Assembly: GCF_921293095.1 (NCBI RefSeq) | Contig: NW_025791737.1 | Coordinates: 1 to 64,000 of the forward strand | DNA: 64,000 nt | Direction of reading: 5' to 3' | From: Ischnura elegans | Taxonomy: Eukaryota > Arthropoda > Insecta > Odonata > Coenagrionidae | Part shown: positions 22,591-33,713 of the stretch, one piece after another | Layout of the letters: every line of letters starts with the position of its first letter | Numbering within the stretch: position 1 is the first letter of the stretch | Notes under the pieces: model-generated | What the model was told of the DNA's origin: nothing | The model's input: the letters and a program-made list of their open reading frames with translations, nothing else | The model's database searches: none | Position numbers and translations under genes: made by a program

Positions 22591-23690
22591 GGATATGGAC
22601 TACTCCTACTACATTCTAATTCAAAAAGTTAAAAACAAAGTACATGTACATGATGCAAGAATGCTAATAATTGTAGCAAAGCAATATAAAATTAATTGAA
22701 CATTAACTTATTATTTGTCCTTTCTGAAGCACTCTGGTACAACCATTTTGATATTTCTCGGACAAACAACTTGCCCTCGTGAAGTCCCTTCCTCCGGGCA
22801 GAAACTGTAAAGATAAAGGAAATGCTATCATTACTCCCTGGGGTATATAGGAAAAATGCTTGAAAATTATATTAAACTCCTGAAGCATTTAATTTAGGAA
22901 TAGGTTCCTCCATTCAGTTTAGGGTATTTGGTTTTCCCCAGAGAAATAAGTCAAAAGATGAAGTTATTACTCCATGGGGTAATACAAATTACCTAAAATT
23001 TCGTTGCATTCCAAATAACTTAATAACAAACCTCCCCTATCATCACATTTACTGATGTACCACAAAACTGCATCAGGAGTTTTATACGGGAGAAATAAAA
23101 AAAATGAAATTGGCACTTCTTCAAGTCTTCACAAGATTGGGTGACCTTTGACTTTCACGAAAATGTAGTAAACACCCAAAATTCTCTCTTGCCTCACTAA
23201 TTCCATTCATTAAAATTATACTTTTGCTGGCTTCCCTTGGTCTATGTTGTGTTGATGTTAGGTTGACTATTATATCCGTAGCGATAAACAATGAATAAAA
23301 CGAGACAGCAACACGTCACTAGTACATTAACTGCATTATCAATATGCCTAAAATTTCTACAGCAGAACCACTTTCCAAGCTTAAAATTTGTATGCATGCA
23401 TCGATTAAATCATTGAATGCCAGCACTTACCTGAAACAACAGCCGTGGGTTCTAGAGTTGACACGGGAGCTTGTAGCACAGATGACCTGAGAATCTATTA
23501 AGGCTCACTAAATATCGCAGAATGGTAGGAAATAATACAGTATTTCACTGTCGCAGCCGTAGTTTAACAACAACGAAGAGTCCAAAATCACAACGAAGCC
23601 GGGGTCAAAATCGTGAGAATAGTCCAAACCAAATGAAGCAGGGGGCAAAACCGAGAGAAAAAGAATCCAACACGGCGAGAAATCGGTACA
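22591..23690. other. Unassigned AT-rich sequence
   Basis: No protein or RNA gene recognised. It carries the direct repeat of AGCACTCTGGTACA mentioned for the preceding element. It ends where the 5'-truncated I-clade copy begins. Confidence 0.4.
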
Positions 23691-23752
23691 ATTTGTAAGG
23701 GTACAAAAGATTTACCATTTGTATACAAATGGTTGTGCTGTCTGGGGAGTAA

Positions 23753-23833
23753 ATGGAGGAAGACGAAAGTCTCTCAGAGACAGAGATCCTCCAAGCCAAG
23801 GAAAAGACAAAGAAGAATAGACTTCGGCGCTGA
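23753..23833 (+). pseudogene. Tail of I-clade ORF1 (copy 1)
   Basis: The 26 codons MEEDESLSETEILQAKEKTK to RLRR-stop correspond to the acidic then basic ends of ORF1 in copy 2 (SMEEDEYISESEII) and copy 3 (DEDLCISDTEIEKV). They fix the ORF1/ORF2 spacing at about 60 nt. The upstream part is lost by 5' truncation. Confidence 0.75.
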
Positions 23834-23896
23834 ACACCCTTCACGCAGTTTAAGTTTTTATATACCTTTTATTTATTTATTTATTAATTTTTAATC

Positions 23897-26547
23897 ATGG
23901 CTTTTATTTTGCAATGGAATTGCAATGGTTTTTATCGGCACAAGGAGGAGCTGGCCATTTTACTGCGTGATTTTAATCCATCGTGCATTTGTCTACAAGA
24001 AACGCATTTTAAAGCAACGGACAAGGGTGTTTTAAGTGGTTTTAACGTTTTTAGATTTGACGACACGAGTGGCCAACGGGCACACGGTGGTGTTATGATC
24101 GCCGCTAGGGAGACCTTACATATGCCTCCCGGGTGGCGCTTAACACGCCTTTTCAGGCGGTAGCGGTAACGCTGCACGGCCCCCAGTCGGTGACTCTATG
24201 TAACGTCTACCTTCCAGAGGGGGGACCGGTGACCCTTTTTTACTTAGACGCTCTTATCTGCCAACTGCTCAAACCCTTTATTATAGTAGGTGATTTTAAT
24301 GCCCATGATACACTATGGGGTAGTTCCAGGGCACAGGGCGTAGAGGACGCATTTTATCGCAGTTTTTAACAGTTTCTAACCTGGTTTTATTAAATGACGG
24401 AAAGAAAACTAGGTTTAATACTTTTAACGGCAACTTCCACTATTGACCTTTGTTTCACTTCGAGTACATTATTGGACAAAGTTCAAATGAATGTCCACGA
24501 CGATCTATGTGGGAGTGATCACTTCCCTATTACTATTAATAGAGAGGAAGACTTTAACCCCAATATTTTACGTCCTAGCAATTGGAGTATCCGGAGAGCC
24601 GACTGGGCTCTTTTTAAAGAATCATTCCATTTTACATTTGACGAAGGCCGCTGTGGTATCCAGAATATTGATTTTTTGACTAACAGTATCGTCGAATGTG
24701 CAAATAGTAGTGTGCCAAGGTCAGGACACGCCCGATTGAGGCCTGCCGTCCCATGGTGGAACGACGATTGCGCCAAGGCTATTCAGGCACGCAAGAGAGT
24801 GCTAAGAATTTTCAATAAATACCCAACACCCATAAATTTGGCTTCCTTTCGCCGTCTTCGAGCCAAAGCCCGAAAGGTGGTCAAAGAGGCGAAGAAAGAC
24901 TCCTGGATGTCATTTGTATCCGGGATAAACTGCCGGACACCAGTGTCGCAGGTGTGGAAAAAGGTGAGGCGTATCTGTGGTGACCACCGTCAGCATGGAG
25001 TCACATGCATTAAAAACAATGACAACAGCGTAACCTCATCGGCCGCCATCAGCGAGATATTCGGACGGCTGTTAGCTAATATTAGCGGCAACACCAATTA
25101 TGAGGACTCCTTCCTATCCTTGAAGAGACGCTGCGAATCGCACACACTTTCTTTCGCTGATAGGGGGACAATGGCGGACTACAATGTCCCATTTTCCCTT
25201 TGGGAACCAAAATCAGCAATCGCAGCTTCCCGCGACACGTCTCCAGGGATGGACGAGATCCATAATGCCTTTCTCCGCAATCTTCCAGAGAGAGCTTTAT
25301 TGGAAGTTCTTTTATGTTTTTCAACTTTGGGCAGAGAGAAGCTTTCCACCGTCCTGGCGCGAATCTAGTTATTCCAATTTTAAAACAGGGCAAGGATAAA
25401 TCCGATCCGAACAACTATCGTCCAATATCCCTCACCAGCTGTCTGTGTAAGGTAATGGAAAGAATGGTGAACCGACGACTTGTTTGGTGGCTGGAGCGTC
25501 GAAACCTTCTTTCCACTGTCCAATGTGGCTTCCAACGCGGCCGATCGACAGTTGACCACCTTGTCAGGACAGAGAACTACATCCAGGAGGCCTTTGTCCT
25601 TCGTCAGTACGTTGTTGGTATTTTCTTTCCTCTAGAGAAGGCTTACGACCGGGTCTGGCGCCGAAAAATACTCTTGACGCTCCACAAATGGGGATTTAGA
25701 GGCCATCTGCCAATAGTCATTGAAAATTTTTTAAAGAACCGCACTTTTAAGGTCAGAATTGGCCGAGACGTATCGCAATCTTATTCCCTGGAAAATGGGG
25801 TACCACAGGGCTCCGTATTGAGCGTGACACTTTTTGCGATAGCCGTAAATGACGTGGCGGATTGTATCAAAGCCCCAACGATGAGCTCGCTGTTCGTGGA
25901 TGACCTTGGCAATCTTTTGCCGGTCGTCCAAACTACAGCTAGCATTAAATAACCTAGGCAACTGGTCACGGATAAATGGTTTTAAATTTTCAGCGGAAAA
26001 GACCAAATGCGTGCATTTTCACCGGAAGAGAGGTTACTTTGCCCCTCCAGTTTTAAAACTGGATGGCAGACCCCTTCCGTACGTGGAGTCGGCTCGGTTC
26101 CTAGGTATGACCCTAGACCACCGATTAAATTGGCGGGAACATATTCAGTTTTTAAGAAATAATTGTCTTATGACCCTAAATATTTTAAAGTTTTTAACCC
26201 ACTCCTCATGGGGCGCCGACCGCAGCATGATGCTTTTACTATATTGCGCACTTTTTCGGTCCAGGCTGGACTATGGGAGTTTTATTTACTCGTCTGGCCA
26301 CGAGTCAATTTTAAGAACCTTGACGACGCTGCACAACACAGGATTGCGGCTCTCAACTGGTGCCTTCCGCACCAGCCCGGTGCTCAGCATTTATGCAGAC
26401 GCTGTAGAGCCGCCTTTGCGGAGCCGAAGAAACATCCTGATGTTGAACTACGCGGCGAAAATCTTAGCCTCAAGATGTCACCCGTGTTTTAACATTGTTT
26501 TTAATCCAAAGGATTTTAAACCTGAGAATTTCCTTTTTTTCATATGT
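23897..26547 (+). pseudogene. I-clade ORF2, endonuclease and RT with at least four frame breaks (copy 1)
   Basis: The endonuclease starts MAFILQWNCNGFYRHKEELA, with CLQETHF, GDFNAHDTLWG and GSDHFPI. The RT has SPGMDEIHNAFLRN, NNYRPISLTSCLCKVMER, CGFQRGRSTVDHL, NGVPQGSVLSVTLF and FVDD, then FLGMTLDHRLNWREHI. Frames change near 24150, 24380, 25320-25370 and 25910. At the first catalytic RT block copy 3 has FFDLEKAYD, but here it is FFPLEKAYD, so the catalytic Asp is replaced by Pro. FVDD is used where most RTs have YADD; copy 3 also has FVDD, so this is the family state. Confidence 0.9.
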
Positions 26548-26894
26548 TAGGTTCGAAGAACAATGAAAACGAAACCCTTGGGTCGGGTTCGCTGGATACA
26601 CTCCTGAGGCGAGGACTATAAGCGATTAGCTTTTCTCCTCGCCCCCAGAAGGGGAAGGACAGAAAGGAACAAGGAAAGGAGGCCCCGCCGCGATAGGAGC
26701 CCGACGACGCCTCCAAGGAAAGGACGGGGAAGGAAGGACGGGACGAGGAATCCTGCACCGTCACAAAGGCGGGCAGGTCCTACTACTAACGAAACCAAGC
26801 AATACGCAATTAATATACTACCAATTTTAGTAGATTTTCCTATAAGGAAGAAAAATCTATCGATCAAATCGGTAGATAGTAGGTTCGAAGAACA
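26548..26894. repeat. 317-bp GC-rich insert between 15-bp direct repeats
   Basis: TAGGTTCGAAGAACA occurs at 26548-26562 and 26880-26894, each followed by RTGA. The 317 bp between is richer in GC than its surroundings, at least up to about 26790, and has no credible gene. A 15-bp duplication is the length made by non-LTR/SINE insertion or by replication slippage. The I-clade copy 1 ends exactly at the first repeat. Confidence 0.6.
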
Positions 26895-27377
26895 GTGATG
26901 TAGTTAATTTAAAGGATAAACTACAGCAAACACTCGGTATGAAAAACGCCAACATAGTATACGACTCTTCCTTTCTTCCGCCGACTTTCGCTAGGGAAGG
27001 CGCGAGGGGCGTAAGGCAATGACGGTCGCTGTCCGTGAATGCGGCCCGCGAGCGACCAGCTCGCCGTCAGGGGTGTGACGCGCGGCTGTAGCTCGCGGCA
27101 AAGTATTGTATTCCTGGAAAACTGTTGAGCGGTCGTAAAAATGGAGCGCATTTACGCCCTTAAGGGTCATAAAATCGTGCGTTACCCCTGAAAATGATGT
27201 TACTTCAAAAAATTGGGAAAATTTAATGTTATTGCATTTATGATCTTTGAGCGAGATCTAAATGTTAAACAATTTAGCTGAAATTTTTAGCATATCCATT
27301 CTGCACCTCATAGCATATTTTAAGAGGTAGAAATCAAAAATCCGAGAAAAAATAAAAAATAAGCAACACCCTACTGC
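26895..27377. other. Unassigned sequence with a GC-rich patch
   Basis: A GC-rich stretch around 26990-27110 (GCGCGAGGGGCG, GCGGCCCGCGAGCGACC) is followed by AT-rich DNA. No gene recognised. Confidence 0.35.
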
Positions 27378-27434
27378 GCCGGCAGCGTGAGTGCCGCCTT
27401 TGCAGCTGCATCTGCTTTTTCATTTCCTGGCGGT
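27378..27434 (-). pseudogene. Tiny RNase H fragment of a non-LTR element
   Basis: The minus strand encodes GNEKADAAAKAALTLPAQ, matching the last RNase H block of I-type elements (GNEKADSAAKAA in copy 3). Only about 19 codons are kept, and they are in the opposite orientation to the neighbouring I-clade copies. Confidence 0.6.
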
Positions 27435-27722
27435 GAATTCTTCTCGGGTTTCAATCCGGGTGAGCTCCATCTCCATCGCTGCCTTCATCAATGTAGTAGT
27501 ATAGGTACCAAAAAGGTTGACTCTTTCTGTGGATTTGTTTTGATCACATAAGAAGTAATTGATGAAATCTAGTAGTCTACCTAAAAGTTGACTCTTTCTG
27601 TCGATTTATCTTCAGTGCATTATTGAGGAATAACCTAATTGTTTATAGTTGAGCGAATCTTAAAATTTATCTCTTTCACTCACATTGTTATAGAAATGCT
27701 CTTCGTATCCCTACACACATCT

Positions 27723-27944
27723 TCATTAAAATGTTTCATTCAATTAAACGGCTTTTTGCTCCTCTATAGCCTTTCGTCCATTCCCCGCCATTGCTTTATT
27801 ATTGTTTGTGTGGTGTCCCTGCGTATTTACACTTAGTTCTTTAACCATCCGTTTTGGCGCTGCTGTCAGGTATACCGGACGGTTGACTCTTTCTCCATTC
27901 GGAACGACTCGATCGTTTGTGTTGAAAAATCCATGACAGCTATA
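27723..27944 (+). repeat. 222-bp direct repeat, left copy
   Basis: It is over 90 percent identical by eye to 29547-29768, with equal length and no gaps noticed. Both start TCATTAAAATGTTTCATTC and end CCATGACAGCTATA. A TG...CA core of 207 bp lies inside, but there is no primer-binding site or polypurine tract between the copies as LTRs would need. The I-clade copy 2 starts directly after this repeat. Confidence 0.85.
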
Positions 27945-29546
27945 GCTTGGCGGCTCCTTCCGAGCGTACGCCAGGACGGGTTAGTGCTGGAGATATGGGG
28001 GTCTCCGTAGGGCTGCCGAAGGCGTGTGGGTTCGGAGGGCCCCCGCGCTGGAGGTTCTAACCCAAAAGAGACCCCCTATCAAAGGTTCCTATATCCCTCG
28101 GGTAGCCCTGGCGACCACACTGGATCTTGGTGTGGCGTCCTAAATGTGTGGCTCCGTGGTGCGTGGGGAGCCCAGCGGATGAATTTTGTACGGGTGTATG
28201 GATAATAACTTCTTACCTCCAACGAAAAGATCCCGTCCGGAAGTGGGCGGGGGAGAAAGTAAGTCTACCGCTTGTCGGAAATTCCTTGTGATGATATGTG
28301 CTAATGATGGTGAGACCCTGACAAAGGTGTCTCCATTTCTTATTAGACGAGTTCTGTCGGCAGCGATACCCGGTGACTTAGAATGGGCCAAAATATTAAG
28401 GGATGGATCACTGTTAATTAAAACCAGCAACGAAACACAAAGCGAAAAGTTATTGAAAATTACAAAATTTAACGAAATACCCGTTAAGGTCCAGGTGCAC
28501 CAAACAATCAATACATGTCGGGGAGTCATTTCGCATTACGACCTGCTCTACGTCTCTGAAGATGAGAAAAAGAGTGAGATAGCGTCTCAGGGTGTAATAG
28601 AATGCCGCCGTCTTAAGACAAAGAGGAACGGTGAGCTGATCAACAGCACGTCCGTCATCCTCACTTTCTGTCGTGACAAACTTCCTGACAAGGACTATGT
28701 GGGATACGAATCTGTTTCCGTAAGGCCATTCATTCCTAGCCACATGCGGTGTTTTCAATGCCAGCGTTTCGGCCACATCGCTACTAGATGTGAGGGCAAG
28801 GCCACCTGCCCGCGCTGTGGCAAAGAGAAACACGAAGGTGACGCGTGCACCTCTGAACCAACCTGTGTGAATTGCGAGGGATCACATCCGGTTTACTCTC
28901 GAGATTTCCCCAAGATGAGAGAAGAGAAAAAAATAATGGAGATAAAGACAGTGGAAAAGCTGCCGTATCATGAAGCCCTGAAAAAATATAGAACACTCAT
29001 CGCGCCTACGTTCTCCCGTTCGTATGCTGCCGTAGTAGATAGTTAGAAAAATAATAATACAGACACGCAAGAGAAAAAGAAGGAAGAACATACGATTAAG
29101 AATGTAAAGCAAGCTAAGCCGGATAAGGCTACAAAGCCGGCAACTAAGAAGGGCACACCGCCGGAAAAAAACGATGCTAGTCAGGGCTCTTCCAAGAAGA
29201 ACCCAACCACAACACCCACCGTGGCCACGCAAAGCAGGCGTGGAAAATCTCAGTCCCCGGGTCCATCTGGTTCGCCTAGGCGTAGCCAACCAGAGTCTAT
29301 GGAAGAAGACGAATATATTTCAGAGTCAGAAATCATCCGGGCGAAGGCTAAGGTGAGAAGACGCATTAAGCGTTGACTCTCCCTCTGGAAATTTTTAAAT
29401 TAATTCATTTATTTATTTAATTTATTTTTACTTAACCCGCGAATGACTATACACATGACAATTATGTATAGCAGATGAGGGGCAATCATACTCTACACAC
29501 GGGGAGGGTAGAAGTGGTCCAGGACACTCTTCCTGGTTTAGGTAGG
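27945..29546 (+). mobile_element. I-clade non-LTR retrotransposon, copy 2 (ORF1 only)
   Basis: It opens with part of the 5' untranslated region (GCTTGGCGGCTCCTTCCGAG), which matches copy 3 at about 54298-54061. It continues through all of ORF1 and stops about 170 bp after it, with ORF2 absent. It lies between 222-bp direct repeats. Confidence 0.8.
28198..29376 (+). pseudogene. I-clade ORF1 (Gag-like, zinc knuckles), one stop (copy 2)
   Basis: ORF1 proteins of I elements bind element RNA and form the particle that carries ORF2. I chose the start at MDNNFLPPTKRSRP because copy 3 has METITLPPPKRSRP. Conserved blocks are GVISHYDLLYV, ECRRLKTKRNGE and then the zinc-knuckle array CFQCQRFGHIATRC, CPRCGKEKHEGDAC and CVNCEGSHPVYSRDF. 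In the third knuckle the last Cys has become Phe (copy 3 keeps DCPK). A TAG at 29044-29046 interrupts the frame, which goes on in phase through a Lys/Pro/Ser-rich tail to SMEEDEYISESEII and RRRIKR-stop. Full length would be 393 codons. Confidence 0.88.
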
Positions 29547-29768
29547 TCATTAAAATGTTTCATTCAATTAAACGGCTTCTTGTTCCTCTATAACCTTTCG
29601 TCCATTCCTCGCCATTGCTTTATTATTGTTTGTGTGGTGTCCCTGCGTATTTACACGTAGTTTTTCAACCATCCGTTTTGGCGCTGCTGTCAGGTATATC
29701 GGACGGTTGACTCTTTCTCCATTCGGAACGACTCGATCGTTTGTGTTGAAAAATCCATGACAGCTATA
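29547..29768 (+). repeat. 222-bp direct repeat, right copy
   Basis: Second copy of 27723-27944 in the same orientation, with scattered substitutions (for example GTATACCGGAC against GTATATCGGAC). See the left copy for its limits. Confidence 0.85.
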
Positions 29769-30189
29769 CCCCACCGTAGGTCTTCTGCATATGAAAATAC
29801 CCGCTGGCTCCACATGACGTTCGGAACGATAGTGTTAGTAATAATAACAATATTTTTTATTCCAGGACGTAATCACACCCATAGGACAAGTCAGAATACA
29901 TTTATATATTTAAAATACAGAATATACAAAGAAATAAAAAGTCACTAACGAGTCTCCTGTAATCATGCAACCAGTCTCTCATTGAAAATTATGAAAACCA
30001 TTACTTTGATGACAATTTAAACCAATAGCTTAATGGTACATACTTTATTAGAGAGCGCCAAAATAACATTTCCTAGGTTGGCTAGAGATTTATTGATGTT
30101 CTTCGTCTCTGACACTCTCTCACTTTCCGAGATGTCCACCACTCTTTCAGAGCCAGCTTAATCAACCAAGATAATAATGGAATTATTCC
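29769..30189. other. Unassigned AT-rich sequence
   Basis: No gene recognised. It is presumably the 3' flank or terminal region of the THAP9-like transposon that follows. No terminal repeat was identified. Confidence 0.35.
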
Positions 30190-31658
30190 TTATGTTTTTG
30201 AAAATGTGCGCAGTATTGTAGAAAAAAAATAACGGCCAATTTTCAACATAAGGGTTCCCAATGGAAACAGAAGTGGTATATACCTTAGCATTGAGTTAAA
30301 CATACTTCTCTTTACCCTGTCATTGTCAGATATGACAGAAATAACTTTCAAGCCACATCCATGAATCAGTTCCGGGGCATTTTTGGTCAAATTAAGCAAA
30401 GATTCGCCAGTTCGGTTCAGAACAGGGATTGGAGCTACAACTTCTTTGAACCTCCCGAAAGCTGAACTCACCATAAAAGCCTGAATTGTCTCTGCAGCCT
30501 TTCCGGGATCGTTGTCTGCTTGCCCAAAGAGAGACCCTCCTTTGAAACGAACTCCAGCGGTTCACGCATGTATTTCATCAATCTGCAAAATTACAAATCT
30601 CTCCATATCATGTAACTGCCGGGAGGCAAGAGTCAGAAAATGCTTATTGAGATACTGTTTATTAGGGGATACCATGAAAGCAGATTGTATACGCTGCAAG
30701 TGCTTAGCGTGGGGCAGCATAAGCAAATGGCTTTCTCTTAGAGCTGAATAACAAGCGGCGGGCATAGAGTAAGCCATGAATGAAAATATTATGGTGCCTG
30801 ATGAGTACCGCCGTTCCTTACCCAAAGCAAAATGGAATTGTTCCATTAGAAACAACAAAGTATCTACCTTACGACAACTGCCTCCATTATCGATCAATGT
30901 CTTCAACTGCCCAAATTCCCTGCGGATATGTACCAAGATGTCATCGCTAGTTAGATAATTTGGAAGAGAAATATATCTAGCCAATATACTTTCTATTTGG
31001 GACCACCTCTGTAGCCTACCACTAACGGGTAAAATCCAGGATAAGGCTGAATTTCCCAACTCTACTTGCTCCTTGAACACTCACGTTCAAGCCAGGATCA
31101 ACAGTGATGCTAGCTTTCACACATGGCGCAGAAGAAAATCTATAACACAGAAAACAATTCTCCATTTTCATGGATGCTCCACTGGCCTAATGAACCAATC
31201 AACCGTTTCCTGTAGCTTGACAAAAACTCGGCGTAGTACTTAATTAGGTCAGAATCGAGCCACTCCTGTCCAACATTTTCATGCCGGTCAAGGAATTCAG
31301 CTCGCCTCTCTTCGGGGTCTCTCCTTTCTGGGGGTTGAGCAATGTTGAGGTACACAGGGAGGGACTTAAACACTGTGGTAACAGCACCGGGGGACAACTT
31401 TGGGCGATTTTACTCATAACTTTTCACTTCACCGGTCCTATCCGTGTAAGTTACACAGTGTAAAACATCCTGCTCAGCAAAATGCTTGACGCAAAGTACT
31501 GCGCTTGAAGAAGGATTCCAATCCTTCCGTTGGATATTCTAAAGCCACTGCTGTCTACTGCGTTCATCTTTGGGGAACTGGAACACAGTCACATACCCCT
31601 CGTTCTTGGTTGATAGGTAGTTGCTTCTGCAACCTTGCACACAGCAACACTTGGGCAT
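30190..31658 (-). pseudogene. P-element/THAP9-like transposase with N-terminal THAP domain, broken
   Basis: The minus strand starts MPKCCCVQGCRSNYLSTKNE at 31658. This is a THAP zinc finger (C2CH) with VFQFPKDE, a later CVKHF, and the AVPTIF-like box LSPGAVTTVF. In-frame stops lie after QQWL and after KSYE. Next comes SLPVYLNIAQPPERRDPEER (31397-31140). The transposase body (31080-30190) has LPHAKHLQRIQSAF, RFVILQIDEIH, GVRFKGGSLFG, ADNDPGKAAETIQAFMVSSA and KVISVISDNDRV, and these match P/THAP9 transposases. One stop follows IDEIHA. The catalytic D of QIDEIH is kept. The C-terminal catalytic part is missing, because the frame becomes unrecognisable after about 30290. Inverted termini were not found. 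Confidence 0.85.
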
Positions 31659-31792
31659 CTTAAATGAAAACAACGGAGAATTTCATGTATGAAAATAGTT
31701 TTGCTGATCACAGCAAACATCAGTACATTTATGGAGATAGTGGACCATCTCCCTCTCACGTCATCGTTCTCGAAGTCCACCTCGATCCTCAC

Positions 31793-32002
31793 TGATATAT
31801 AATAAGAACTCTGGTTCAATTAACAAACCACTTTTATTTAGCAAGCGAATGATACACCAGTACATAAACACGTCCGTACTCGTCCATGGCTACAATCCGA
31901 GAGACCATTCAATTCCCCCAGTTCCTACCACGTCCCCCAAGTTGCGCCACAGTCGCAAACAACTGACACACAGTAATAGCACACAGCAAAACATACATAA
32001 CA
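31793..32002 (-). repeat. Putative 3' LTR of the Gypsy element
   Basis: Just upstream on the minus strand is a polypurine tract (AATAGGGGGGGGAG). The candidate LTR then starts TGTTATGTATG and ends near TATATCA, about 210 bp, with an AATAAA signal in it. No matching 5' LTR is visible, so the limits are inferred. Confidence 0.55.
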
Positions 32003-32110
32003 ACTCCCCCCCCTATTTTTACAATACAAAAGCATAAAATGTTCACTTATTAAACAAAGCAGACACACAATAACTGATAGTAATCACAACTCAAAACAAA
32101 GTCTTTTAGG

Positions 32111-33290
32111 TCAGTACGAAATCATCTAGATGAGCTGGAGGTTTAAGTGTCCGCTGAGGCCGAGATGAATTTGGCTCTGTAGCTGAAGGTCTCGCTCCAG
32201 GGTTATCACGGGGCGGAGACCCTTCGGGCAGAGGATTTTGTATGGCCACACACTCATCAGGCCAACCCAGCCAGGTGGTGTTTTCTGGCGAATGAGGATA
32301 GTCCTCAGTTGCAGCTTGAACCTTTGGAAAATCAGAGCAGGGATTAGTATTTACAATAATATTAGGATTTTTATTACCAATCCATCTGCGACGGAGTTGG
32401 TTGACATTCCTACGCTCAACATTACCAGAGTCTGAAATAATTTTAAAATTATGAGGACCCTAAACTTCAGAAATCACTCTCTTCAACCATGGCCCTCCCC
32501 GTCCATAATTCCTGTAAAAAAAAACTGTGTCCCCTACAAAGAAGTAATTCGTAGACGCTTCCCTTCTCCCCAGCAGGATGGAGTTCCCCTTTTGCTCATT
32601 CAAATTTACATGAGCTGGATGTAGGTTGTCTAAAACAGTTTTTAACCTTCTCCCCATCAACAGCTCTGAGGGAGCTGACCCTGTGGAATTAGGAGTGGTT
32701 CTTAATGTGAGGAGGTTGTTGGCTAATTCCTTTTCCCATTCATTGGCGGGCAATTTAAGTAGTAAACTTTTAACGGTCCGCACCATTCTTTCTGCCAGCC
32801 CATTAGAGGCAGGGTTATAAGGGGGAGTTTTGTAATGGGAAATGCCATTATTGTGAAAAAAAATCAGAATCTCCTCAGACCTGAAAGCAGGTGCATTGTC
32901 CGTGACAATTTCATCAGGTAAGCCATTAGTGGCAAACCAGCTGTGCAAATTTGCTATAGTGGTCTTTGATGATAGGGAACCCCGAGTGGAAGCTACCTCC
33001 ACCCATTTGGACATTACATTCACAAGAATCAAGAACGTATGACCCAATATTGGGCCAGCAAAATCCATATGAACCCTAGACCATGGCTTTGTAGGTATGC
33101 TCCATGGAATGGTGGGTACCTTAGGGGTATTGTTTTGCAGTGAGGAACATTGAGGGCTAGATTTAATTAAAAATTCAATGTCCTCGTCGATCCCAGGTCA
33201 CCATACATAACTCCTGGCCAGCCCTTTTGTGCGCACAATACCTTGGTGCACCTGATGTAGCATGGCTAACACTTAAGAGCGATATATGTT
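32111..33290 (-). pseudogene. Gypsy integrase and polyprotein C-terminus
   Basis: Integrase joins element cDNA to the genome. Minus-strand order: a zinc-binding H2C2-like part (HQGIVRTKGLA, PQCSSL), then the catalytic core with MDFAGPILGHTFLILVN (first D), EIVTDNAPAF (second D), then NPASNGLAERMVRTVKSLL (catalytic E), and a C-terminal part VGDTVFFYRNYGRGGPWLKR. A TAG at 32460-32462 splits the frame. It continues with GPHNFKIISDSGNVERRNVN and a Pro/Ser-rich tail ending HLDDFVLT at TGA 32111-32113. The DDE triad is intact. The core is open for 202 codons, which suggests modest age. Confidence 0.88.
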
Positions 33291-33713
33291 AGAGGAATTA
33301 TCACTCGGCTGCCTCTTAACAGACAACCCTTCATCACCGACAAGGATCTAGGAGGACCCCTCATGTACCGCCACTAATACCGCAGGTAATAACAAACCAC
33401 TTCTGTTCGCTATGACAAGGGCTCGAAATTTCTCTTTGGCAATCAACACGGCTCTCTACCACGTCATGATGATCCATTCACAATGAGTCATTACAGAGCT
33501 CGACGTTGACTATGAATGTTCATACCTCGATAGCGATTGAATTGAATGCTCCAGTCCGATTGTGCTTTAATTGTTGGATCCGAAAGGTGGAATGTAAAGG
33601 TCTACATCGTAATCAGCCGTTTTAATATCACACCATGGCCGCTCTCAGTTTTTTATACCCTGGCTAAGGCGATGTACCTCGAATAGCCCCTTGTGAGTGT
33701 TCAGCGTAAGGAG
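33291..33713 (-). pseudogene. Degenerate Gypsy pol segment between RT and integrase
   Basis: Only short frames remain (for example VLIAKEKFRALVIANRSGLL near 33360-33460). The YxDD block of RT and the RNase H expected here are not recognisable. A deletion or replacement between the RT start and the integrase is inferred. Confidence 0.45.

Larger units (their letters stand above)
23700..26547 (+). mobile_element. I-clade non-LTR retrotransposon, copy 1 (5' and 3' truncated)
   Basis: It begins inside the end of ORF1 (23753-23833, MEEDESLSETEILQAKEK) and holds ORF2 up to the end of the RT. The RNase H part seen in copy 3 is missing. It stops at 26547, where TAGGTTCGAAGAACA starts. The relation to copies 2 and 3 is clear from shared protein motifs. 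Confidence 0.85.

Noticed and set aside
26548..26562. tRNA gene or SINE head suggested by GGTTCGAA
   Set aside because: No A-box, acceptor stem or cloverleaf could be seen; kept only as a direct repeat.
27723..29768. Intact LTR retrotransposon bounded by the 222-bp repeats
   Set aside because: No primer-binding site after the left repeat, no polypurine tract before the right one, and the interior is an I-clade ORF1.
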